DNA of 64,000 nt from an uncultured Lachnospiraceae bacterium (lineage in GTDB: Bacteria > Bacillota > Clostridia > Lachnospirales > Lachnospiraceae): positions 16,321 through 80,320 of the forward strand of contig CAJTOU010000009.1 in assembly GCA_910577835.1 (NCBI GenBank). The letters are read 5' to 3'. The position numbers and the translations under genes are program-made. This document shows, one piece after another, positions 1-6,228 of the stretch. Position 1 is the first letter of the stretch. The number at the start of each line of letters is the position of its first letter. Under the pieces are notes generated by a model. The model was not told the DNA's origin. It was given only the letters and a program-made list of their open reading frames with translations, and did not search any database.

Positions 1-132
1 AACCACAAAACAGACGACTGCTGCCAGCCATACCGATGCAAATGCTGTGTGTATGCCTGCATAGCTTATCATAATAATGTAATAGCCAAAACAGACTCCT
101 GCCAGAATTCCAAAAATAATTGTCATTGTCAT
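1..132 (-). CDS. Membrane protein N-terminus, cut by window edge
   Basis: Only the first 44 codons are inside the window. The peptide begins MTMTIIFGILAGVCFGYYII and is almost wholly hydrophobic, with two likely membrane helices, so it is an integral membrane protein. The ATG at 130-132 is chosen because an AAGGAG ribosome site lies 8 bases upstream (141-146); a second ATG two codons later is less well spaced. The style resembles the start of YdcF/DUF218-type membrane proteins of Clostridia, but the conserved domain lies outside the window, so no function is assigned. Confidence 0.6.
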   Translation of the reverse strand, partial: MTMTIIFGILAGVCFGYYIIMISYAGIHTAFASVWLAAVVCFVV

Positions 133-153
133 AATCTTTTCTCCTTTTTACCG

Positions 154-182
154 AAAAAAGAGGCAGGATACGCCTCTTTTTT
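154..182 (-). terminator. Intrinsic terminator after the Rrf2 gene
   Basis: An 11-bp perfect inverted repeat (AAAAAAGAGGC with GCCTCTTTTTT) encloses a 7-base loop and gives a T run on both strands. It lies between the end of the Rrf2 gene and the ribosome site of the next minus-strand gene, so it should end rrf2 transcription. Confidence 0.8.
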
Positions 183-203
183 CCAATTTATTACATCACA
201 TAA

Positions 204-626
204 TTACTCTGCTTTTATATTGTTCCCATGAATCAGGTCTTTTAGAGAAATATTCTCCAAATAATCATCAATTACCTTATCTAATCCTTTCCACAGAGGA
301 AGAGTAATACACTCTTCTGCACGTTTGCAAATATCCGCATCTTTCTCCAGACAGCTCACTGGAGCCATACTTCCCTCTGTCAGCTTTAAAATAGCCCCGA
401 TTGTATATTCATCACTGTTTTTTGAAAGTCTGTATCCTCCGCTTTTGCCTCTTAAACTTTGTACATAACCTGCCCTGTTTAGAATCCCCACAATCATTTC
501 CAGATATTTCATGGAAATCTCCTGTCTGTCGGCAATTTCCTTTAAAGATATAAAACCCTCGTCTTTATGCTGTGCCAAATCAATCATTACTCTCAATGCA
601 TATCTGCCCTTAGTTGAAACCTTCAT
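204..626 (-). CDS. Rrf2 family transcriptional regulator
   Basis: This 140-residue protein is a full-length Rrf2/IscR/CymR-type repressor. It starts MKVSTKGRYALRVMIDLA, the family signature, followed by a winged helix-turn-helix (about residues 10-68, with RGKSGGYRL as the wing). Three cysteines, C92, C100 and C106, sit where IscR carries its Fe-S ligands, with slightly wider spacing, so an Fe-S or thiol sensor is plausible. The start has an AGGAG site 7 bases upstream. It lies directly downstream of metY on the same strand but has its own promoter. The neighbourhood suggests control of sulfur or Fe-S metabolism, as CymR does in Bacillus; this is inference. Confidence 0.9.
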   Translation of the reverse strand: MKVSTKGRYALRVMIDLAQHKDEGFISLKEIADRQEISMKYLEMIVGILNRAGYVQSLRGKSGGYRLSKNSDEYTIGAILKLTEGSMAPVSCLEKDADICKRAEECITLPLWKGLDKVIDDYLENISLKDLIHGNNIKAE

Positions 627-684
627 ACCAAATCTCCTGTCCCTTCATTCTGTTCATTACCCATATGAGGTCTTTTGTTTAATA

Positions 685-713
685 ACTATAATACAATCAG
701 AGAATAAATACAA
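685..713 (-). promoter_or_regulatory. Probable promoter of the Rrf2 gene
   Basis: On the minus strand TTGTAT (708-713) and TATAGT (685-690) are separated by exactly 17 bases, about 60 bases upstream of the rrf2 start. The 14-bp tandem repeats begin 20 bases further upstream. Confidence 0.5.
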
Positions 714-732
714 TAGAAAAATAATTATAATC

Positions 733-801
733 GGAAACTTATAACCGGAAACTTATTGCTGGAAATTTATCACTGGAAATTTATCGCAGAAACTTATAGT
801 T
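733..801. repeat. Five-unit 14-bp tandem repeat
   Basis: Units GGAAACTTATAACC, GGAAACTTATTGCT, GGAAATTTATCACT and GGAAATTTATCGCA follow without gaps, then a fifth unit lacking one G. The array fills the space between the metY stop and the rrf2 promoter. It may be a minisatellite or an iterated operator for the adjacent Rrf2 regulator. Units share a GGAAAYTTAT core and have diverged at the last four bases. Confidence 0.85.
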
Positions 802-821
802 GCAAGCACTGATTTTAATTT

Positions 822-2129
822 TTATAACACTGCTTTAAACGCTTCCTCAAGGTCCTCAATAATATCATCAATATTTTCTGTACCGATAGAAAGTCTGACA
901 GTATTTAACTGAATTCCCTGCTCTGCAAGCTCTTTCTCATTGAGCTGTGAATGGGTAGTAGAGGCCGGATGGATGACCAGAGACTTTACATCTGCCACAT
1001 TTGCCAGCAATGAAAACAGCTCAAGATTGTCGATAAATTCCTTTGCCTTTCTGTCATCACCCTTAATTTCAAAAGTAAAAATAGAGCCGCCGCCGTTTGG
1101 AAAATATTTTTTATATAATCTCTGTTGCTCTTTATCCTCTGACACCGAAGGATGATGTACCTTTTCCACCTGAGGATGACTGTTAAGATATTCCACTACC
1201 TTCAGGGCATTTTCCACATGTCTTTCTACTCTTAAAGAAAGTGTTTCCAGTCCCTGAAGAAAAATAAACGCATGGAACGGAGAAAGCGTCGCGCCGGTAT
1301 CACGAAGCAGGATTGCTCTTATTTTTGTGACAAATGCCGCTGCACCTGCTGCTTTTGTAAAGACAACCCCATGATAGCTTGGATTTGGTTCCGTAAGTCC
1401 CGGAAACTTTCCACTTGCTTCCCAGTCAAATTTTCCACTGTCTATAATTACGCCTCCTATGGTTGTTCCATGTCCTCCGATAAACTTGGTTGCAGAGTGA
1501 ACCACAATATCTGCGCCATACTCAATTGGTCTTATTAAATACGGCGTGGCAAACGTATTGTCAATAACAAGTGGTATTTTATGAGCATGCGCAATCTCTG
1601 CCAGTCTTTCAATATCTACCACATCGGAGTTTGGATTTCCAAGCGTTTCTATAAATACTGCCTTTGTATTCTCTTGAATTGCCTGCTCCACTTCCTCATA
1701 GTCAAATGGGTCAACAAAAGTTGTACTGATTCCATAAGACGGCAGTGTATGTGCAAGAAGATTGTAGGTTCCACCATAAATATTCTTTGCGGAAACGATA
1801 TGGTCTCCATTCTGTGCAAGATTCTCAAAGGTATATGTAATCGCAGCCGCACCGGATGCTACTGCCAGTGCTGCTACACCTCCTTCAAGAGCCGCAATCC
1901 TCTGCTCAAAAACATCTTGTGTGGGATTTGTCAATCTTCCGTAGATATTGCCCGCATCTGTCAGGTTAAATCTTGCCGCCGCATGCTCACTGTTTTTGAA
2001 TACATATGAAGAAGTCTGATAAATCGGCACTGCTCTCGCATCTGTTACCGCATCCGGCTGCTCCTGTCCTACATGAAGCTGCAAAGTTTCAAATTTTAAA
2101 TTTCTTTCTGAATATGCTTTTTTGCTCAT
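822..2129 (-). CDS. metY: O-acetylhomoserine aminocarboxypropyltransferase (sulfhydrylase)
   Basis: This 435-residue PLP enzyme of the Cys/Met metabolism family makes homocysteine from O-acetylhomoserine and sulfide in the cytoplasm. Visible marks are the N-terminal FETLQLHVGQEQPD, the YGRLTNPTQ motif, the VIDNTFATPY segment and the PLP-binding Lys215 in SATKFIGGHGTTIGG. The length and the insert after the lysine fit MetY rather than the shorter cystathionine gamma-synthase or lyase (about 380-400 residues). The ATG has a GGAGG site 7 bases upstream. It has its own promoter with a dyad just downstream of the -10, a good place for repression by the neighbouring Rrf2 protein. Confidence 0.95.
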   Translation of the reverse strand: MSKKAYSERNLKFETLQLHVGQEQPDAVTDARAVPIYQTSSYVFKNSEHAAARFNLTDAGNIYGRLTNPTQDVFEQRIAALEGGVAALAVASGAAAITYTFENLAQNGDHIVSAKNIYGGTYNLLAHTLPSYGISTTFVDPFDYEEVEQAIQENTKAVFIETLGNPNSDVVDIERLAEIAHAHKIPLVIDNTFATPYLIRPIEYGADIVVHSATKFIGGHGTTIGGVIIDSGKFDWEASGKFPGLTEPNPSYHGVVFTKAAGAAAFVTKIRAILLRDTGATLSPFHAFIFLQGLETLSLRVERHVENALKVVEYLNSHPQVEKVHHPSVSEDKEQQRLYKKYFPNGGGSIFTFEIKGDDRKAKEFIDNLELFSLLANVADVKSLVIHPASTTHSQLNEKELAEQGIQLNTVRLSIGTENIDDIIEDLEEAFKAVL

Positions 2130-2162
2130 AATATGCCTCCATTTTAAATCGTGTTTTTATTT

Positions 2163-2216
2163 CCTATTATTTTAGTAGGTTATTTATATAATAGCACTAA
2201 TTGATATAATTGTAAA
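2163..2216 (-). promoter_or_regulatory. metY promoter with operator-like dyad
   Basis: On the minus strand TTTACA (2211-2216) and TATTAT (2188-2193) are spaced 17 bases apart. Immediately downstream, at 2163-2179, lies an imperfect 17-bp dyad that reads CCTACTAAAATAATAGG on the coding strand. It covers the expected transcription start, so a bound repressor would block initiation. Rrf2-type regulators bind AT-rich dyads of this size; the assignment to the neighbouring regulator is inference. Confidence 0.55.
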
Positions 2217-2280
2217 GTTGTTTTTTCAAAAAATCCACAATCACTTAATTATTCGCCACATATATCTGAATGCTTTCCCA

Positions 2281-2320
2281 TAAAATCAAAAGAAGCCTGA
2301 AAACACAGTTTCAAGCTTCT
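2281..2320 (-). terminator. Intrinsic terminator upstream of metY
   Basis: A stem of AGAAGC/GCTTCT extended by TGAAA/TTTCA is followed on the minus strand by TTTGATTTTA. The other strand has no T run, so it acts leftward. No minus-strand protein gene precedes it before 2820. Confidence 0.6.
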
Positions 2321-2575
2321 TCTGATTGGACAATCAACGCAAACGTTGGTTGTATCATTCACTCTTATTTTATTTGAGCTATTGAATATCCTTTTTTCAC
2401 CTTTTCATGCCCACCCTGTTCTTTATTCTCTCTGTTTTTGCAACTGTCCGACTTTTACTTCTTTGTTCACGATTCTAAAATATTTTTGTCACAGCTACCT
2501 GTTTATGGTTACAGAAATCTAAAGCATCATTTTTCTATTTTTACATACACCTCCCTTTTTACTTGATTCTTACAC
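2281..2575 (-). ncRNA. Candidate small RNA ending at the terminator
   Basis: The 700 bases between metY and the methyltransferase hold no convincing protein gene, yet the minus strand has a TATAAT hexamer (2581-2586) and about 260 bases later an intrinsic terminator. A hairpin-rich stretch precedes the terminator, including CAACGTTTGCGTTG and GATTGTCCAATC. A transcript of roughly 290 bases would result. It lacks the T-box and SAM-I cores. The -35 is poor, so this is only a candidate. A decayed gene is the alternative. Confidence 0.28.
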
Positions 2576-2758
2576 AAATCATTATACAGGATAGATGTAT
2601 GAAAAGTGTATGGAAATTGTCATCAAGTTGTAAAAATTTCAAATTCTGAGTTTTTTCGTCAGAAAGTTACAATTTTAATTAATATATAATATTGTATTTA
2701 TTTTATAAATTCATTATCATTGTGCAGTTTGTACAAAATGTGCCAAAATATTCCTTCA

Positions 2759-2787
2759 TTGACTTTCCTGTAAAAAGCTGATAAGAT
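2759..2787 (+). promoter_or_regulatory. Promoter of the methyltransferase-hslO unit
   Basis: TTGACT (2759-2764) and TAAGAT (2782-2787) are separated by 17 bases, and a strong AAAGGAG ribosome site follows 24 bases later. Confidence 0.65.
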
Positions 2788-2823
2788 TAACCTTGCTTTT
2801 AATATACAGAAAGGAGCTTTCAC

Positions 2824-3585
2824 ATGAGCAATACCTACACATGCTTTTCAGCCTTCTATGATTTATTTATGGATAATATTGATTATGTACAATGGGGCGA
2901 ATATCTCACATCACTTCTCAAGGAATATGGCATATCATCCGGTCTTGTTCTTGAGCTTGGCTGCGGAACCGGTAATATGACAGAGTTTCTTGCCGCAAAA
3001 GGTTACGATATGATTGGACTTGACAGCTCCTGCGATATGCTTGATGCCGCTATCGAAAAGAAGTGCCTCAGCGGACATGACATCCTTTATCTCAATCAGG
3101 ATATGCGCGAATTTGAATTATATGGAACTGTGTCTGCCGTTGTAAGCATCTGTGATTCTCTTAATTATATCACAGAATACAAGGAACTTGTAAATGTTTT
3201 TAAACTTGTAAACAATTATCTTGACCCAAAAGGGCTTTTTATTTTTGATATGAATATGGAAGCAAAATTTAAAACCATTCATGATGATATTATTGCAGAA
3301 AACCGTGAGGAAGCCAGCTTTATCTGGGAAAATACCTATTACGAAGCAGAGCATATAAATGAATATGAACTGACTATCTTTGCTCCCTGCGGTGACGGAA
3401 AATATGAAAAGCTTACAGAAACCCACTATGAGCGTGCCTATTCTCTTGAAGAAATAAAATCAGCCTTAGCGGAAGCGGGTATGACCTTTGTCGTTTCTTA
3501 TCATGCTTTTACCCGCCGACCACCGGAGAAAAACAGTGAGCGAATTTATATTATTGCAAGAGAAAATGGAAAACAATCCACTTAA
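2824..3585 (+). CDS. Class I SAM-dependent methyltransferase
   Basis: This 253-residue cytoplasmic protein has the Rossmann methyltransferase fold. Motif I is VLELGCGTGNMTEFLA (about residues 42-57), followed by GLDSSCDML with the acidic residue that binds the SAM ribose, then LNQDMREFEL and the VVSICDSLNYI strand. It resembles the small-molecule or unknown-substrate methyltransferases often found beside hslO in Clostridia. The ATG has AAAGGAG 8 bases upstream. hslO follows 26 bases downstream on the same strand, so the two probably form an operon. The substrate cannot be read from the sequence. Confidence 0.85.
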   Translation: MSNTYTCFSAFYDLFMDNIDYVQWGEYLTSLLKEYGISSGLVLELGCGTGNMTEFLAAKGYDMIGLDSSCDMLDAAIEKKCLSGHDILYLNQDMREFELYGTVSAVVSICDSLNYITEYKELVNVFKLVNNYLDPKGLFIFDMNMEAKFKTIHDDIIAENREEASFIWENTYYEAEHINEYELTIFAPCGDGKYEKLTETHYERAYSLEEIKSALAEAGMTFVVSYHAFTRRPPEKNSERIYIIARENGKQST

Positions 3586-3611
3586 AATTTTAGAAAGAAT
3601 GAGGAAATACC

Positions 3612-4499
3612 ATGTCAGATTATATTGTAAGAGCTACTGCCGCAGACGGACAGATTCGGGCGTTTGCCTCCACCACAAAAGAACTGTGTGACATTGCCAG
3701 GCAGATTCACCACACAAGTCCTGTGGGAACCGCCGCACTTGGCCGCCTTTTGACCGGTGCGGGAATGATGGGAAGCATGATGAAAAACAAAGATGATTTG
3801 CTGTCCATTATTTTAAACGCAGACGGACCTATGGGCAAAACCGGCGTTACTGCAAATGCCAATGCAGATGTAAAAGGATATATCAGCAATCCCGACTTTC
3901 AAAATCCGCTGAATTATTTTGGAAAGCTGGATGTAGGAGGCGCTGTTGGAAACGGAACATTAAAGGTCGTTAAGGATATGGGACTGAAAGAGCCATATAT
4001 TGGTCAGACCGCGTTGATTACCGGAGAAATCGCAGAGGACCTTACTTATTATTTCGCCACCAGTGAACAGGTACCTACCTCTGTGGCTCTTGGAGTACTG
4101 ATAGATACAGATAACTCTGTCAAGCAGGCGGGCGGATTTATTATACAGCTTATGCCATTTGCCGAGGATAGTGTAATTGACAGGCTGGAAAACAAAATAA
4201 AGGAAATTACCGGTGTTACTGCTTTGCTTGAGCAGGGCCTTTCACCGGAACAGATACTTCAGAAAATACTGGGAGATTTTAATCCTGAATTCAGTGATAC
4301 CATACCTACACGCTATAAATGCAACTGCAGCCGCGAAAAGGTATCAAAGGTACTGTTGAGTGTTGGCAAAAAAGAGCTTGAATCCATGATTGCGGACGGT
4401 GAACCAATAGAAGTCAAATGTCATTTCTGTAATACCGGTCATATCTTTTCAATAAAAGAATTAAAAGAACTTCTCGCATACAGTCAGCGTGAACGTTGA
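3612..4499 (+). CDS. hslO: Hsp33 redox-regulated chaperone
   Basis: This 295-residue protein is a complete Hsp33, a holdase switched on by oxidation. Family marks are IHHTSPVGTAALGRLLTGAGMM near residues 31-52, the GNADVKGYISNP-type segment, and the C-terminal zinc switch C237-x-C239 ... C270-x2-C273 (CNC and CHFC). The spacing matches the family. The start has GAGG upstream. It is probably co-transcribed with the methyltransferase and is followed by a strong terminator. It acts in the cytoplasm under oxidative stress. Confidence 0.96.
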   Translation: MSDYIVRATAADGQIRAFASTTKELCDIARQIHHTSPVGTAALGRLLTGAGMMGSMMKNKDDLLSIILNADGPMGKTGVTANANADVKGYISNPDFQNPLNYFGKLDVGGAVGNGTLKVVKDMGLKEPYIGQTALITGEIAEDLTYYFATSEQVPTSVALGVLIDTDNSVKQAGGFIIQLMPFAEDSVIDRLENKIKEITGVTALLEQGLSPEQILQKILGDFNPEFSDTIPTRYKCNCSREKVSKVLLSVGKKELESMIADGEPIEVKCHFCNTGHIFSIKELKELLAYSQRER

Positions 4500-4509
4500 T
4501 AAAATGCAA

Positions 4510-4545
4510 AAAATGCTGTCCAAAATGGACAGCATTTTCATTTAT
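4510..4545 (+). terminator. Intrinsic terminator after hslO
   Basis: A perfect 12-bp stem, AAAATGCTGTCC with GGACAGCATTTT, flanks a 5-base loop and is followed by TCATTTAT. It begins 11 bases after the hslO stop. Confidence 0.9.
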
Positions 4546-4645
4546 AATCCGTAAAACAATCGCTCATTCACATAAAAAAACGAAAACCTTATAAAAAAAT
4601 ATAACGAAATTCTATACTGAAAAGGCACATCATTTAACCCTGTGA

Positions 4646-4843
4646 TTATAATCTTGTTACGTTTACAGCCTGAGGCCCTTTCGCGCCCTCTACTACTTCG
4701 AAATCCACCGAAGCGCCTTCTTCTAAAGACTTAAAGCCGTTGGATACAATTCCTGAATAGTGAACGAACACATCGTTTCCTGTCTCATCTGAAATGAACC
4801 CGTAACCTTTCTGGTTGTTAAACCATTTAACCGTACCTTTCAT
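4646..4843 (-). CDS. Cold-shock domain protein
   Basis: This 65-residue protein is a single cold-shock OB-fold that binds single-stranded RNA or DNA. It has [17 protein letters not shown] with the RNP1 motif KGYGFI and the RNP2 motif VFVHY. The length is exactly that of CspA/CspB proteins. A GGAGGTACGCT ribosome site precedes the ATG. It is monocistronic with its own consensus-like promoter and a roughly 50-base leader that may carry thermosensitive structure, as in other csp genes; the leader structure was not folded. Which csp paralogue it is cannot be told. Confidence 0.95.
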   Translation of the reverse strand: MKGTVKWFNNQKGYGFISDETGNDVFVHYSGIVSNGFKSLEEGASVDFEVVEGAKGPQAVNVTRL

Positions 4844-4900
4844 AGCGTACCTCCAAGAAAATAAATGTGATTCCGGACTTTATGTCTGGGACCTTTTTAT

Positions 4901-4929
4901 AGAATACCACAACCGCCCGATTCTGTCAA
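4901..4929 (-). promoter_or_regulatory. Cold-shock gene promoter
   Basis: On the minus strand TTGACA (4924-4929) and TATTCT (4901-4906) are exactly 17 bases apart, 58 bases upstream of the start codon. Confidence 0.7.
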
Positions 4930-4972
4930 TAAAAATAAACGGAAGAAAAACAGAATCTTGTGCATTTTATTC

Positions 4973-5014
4973 TTGAAGAATATCGCAAATAAAGGTATAC
5001 TTAAAAGAGTATAC
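4973..5014 (+). promoter_or_regulatory. Promoter with 7-bp dyad operator
   Basis: TTGAAG (4973-4978) and TATACT (4996-5001) are 17 bases apart. A perfect inverted repeat, GTATACT (4995-5001) and AGTATAC (5008-5014), covers the -10 and the start point. This is a typical repressor site for the downstream membrane-protein gene. No regulator gene is adjacent. Confidence 0.55.
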
Positions 5015-5073
5015 GAAAAAAGATATGACAAATCATAGCAGATTTTAAATATTACACAGAAAATGGTGACTTT

Positions 5074-6162
5074 ATGAAACGACTAAAAAAAATCAATATT
5101 TTGTGGAGAATCCGTATTTTATCCCTGCAACATATTATTCTTCCTTCTGTAATTATTATTGCTGCATTTTCGCTGCTGAATATTATAGATTTTGACAGCG
5201 TGTTTTCTCCTACATTATATAAAAATTCCTTTGATGCATATTCCGCTTATACAAAAGGCAGCAATAATGTAACTATAACAATTGAAACATTAAAATATAC
5301 GGGATACAATATTATGAAAGGTGAGAAAGTAGTATCTGTCTATTATTATGATTTATCCAGCGAACGATGCATGTTTTATAAACTGGATATGACTTATGAC
5401 TCCATTGAAGATATTCCAAAGGTTTTAAACAATGTTACTATCTCTGCCCGATTTAAGGAGCTTGATGGACTGACAAAAACCATGATGGAATCGTTTGTTC
5501 AATCCATAGACTGGACATACGATGCCCTGCTGTCTATCGCCTTTCCCGTGATTATGGATGAACGGGAATATAATCCTAATCTTTACTATGTATTATATGG
5601 ATTTCTTGTAATTTGCATTTTTTACAGCGTATATCTGGCTGCAATAAATCTGATATTGGTCATTGCTCCATATCTGCATCCCGCTTACTTCAGAATAAAG
5701 CCTTACTATAAGGATATGCCTTATTTTCAGATGATTGATTTCATTAATAATGAATTTGACAAAAATACGCTTGTAGTGTCAGGACCCATGTATATTACAG
5801 AAACCTTTTTTATCAATTTGGGGAGACATGAAGTATCCATTATACCATTATCACAGGTAGTTCTTGCCTATGAACATGGAGAGCTGTTTTCCTTTTTTGG
5901 AATTCATCTTAAAATCAACCATACGCTTTATTTGAAAGGTTTTAAAAATATTCATATTCTTGCCTCCAGACAACAATCTATAAATGTAACTACTGTTATG
6001 GATTATATCAGAGAAAACTATCCAAATATTATCTGGGGACATACAAAGGAAAATATCAAGGCATATAAACAGATTCTTGCCACAGAAAAGGCAACAGAAA
6101 AAACTGCCAGAGAAGACAGAAAATTTTATAAAACAAAAAGGAAGAAGAGGAAGGTCAGATAA
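5074..6162 (+). CDS. Uncharacterised two-helix membrane protein
   Basis: I do not recognise a family with confidence. The 362-residue protein has a short basic N-terminus, a membrane helix at about residues 22-40, an extracytoplasmic-looking segment of about 130 residues, a second helix at about 170-200, and a cytoplasmic C-terminal domain of about 160 residues ending in a very basic tail (KTKRKKRKVR). The C-terminal part alternates short beta-like stretches (TLVVSGPMYI, EVSIIPLSQVVLAYE), which may be a PH-like or small sensory domain. The ribosome site is weak. It is monocistronic, with a dyad-bearing promoter, and its stop codon lies inside the terminator hairpin. Confidence 0.75.
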   Translation: MKRLKKINILWRIRILSLQHIILPSVIIIAAFSLLNIIDFDSVFSPTLYKNSFDAYSAYTKGSNNVTITIETLKYTGYNIMKGEKVVSVYYYDLSSERCMFYKLDMTYDSIEDIPKVLNNVTISARFKELDGLTKTMMESFVQSIDWTYDALLSIAFPVIMDEREYNPNLYYVLYGFLVICIFYSVYLAAINLILVIAPYLHPAYFRIKPYYKDMPYFQMIDFINNEFDKNTLVVSGPMYITETFFINLGRHEVSIIPLSQVVLAYEHGELFSFFGIHLKINHTLYLKGFKNIHILASRQQSINVTTVMDYIRENYPNIIWGHTKENIKAYKQILATEKATEKTAREDRKFYKTKRKKRKVR

Positions 6163-6176
6163 CAGCCTTCCTCTTT
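6145..6176 (+). terminator. Terminator overlapping the stop codon
   Basis: AAGAGGAAGG and CCTTCCTCTT form a 10-bp stem. The TAA stop of the preceding gene sits in the loop. The T tract is short (TTTAT). It may also serve the convergent ABC gene. Confidence 0.5.
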
Positions 6177-6228
6177 ATGAAATAATCTTGATTCATCTTA
6201 ATAGAGCAAACTTTTTTCGCTGATTACA

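Noticed and set aside
733-801. CRISPR array
   Set aside because: The 14-bp units, like the 13-bp units at 47275, are directly adjacent without spacers and no cas gene is present.
940-2009. Plus-strand ORFs opposite metY
   Set aside because: They lie wholly within metY, lack ribosome sites and have no protein-like conservation; they are mirror frames. The same applies to long opposite frames over thiC, hemC, hemB and the ABC genes.
2130-2580. SAM-I riboswitch or T-box leader for metY
   Set aside because: AGGGTGGG at about 2410 recalls a T-box AGGGTGG, but the following ACCGCG is missing, and no SAM-I core is present; the promoter for metY lies downstream of this stretch.
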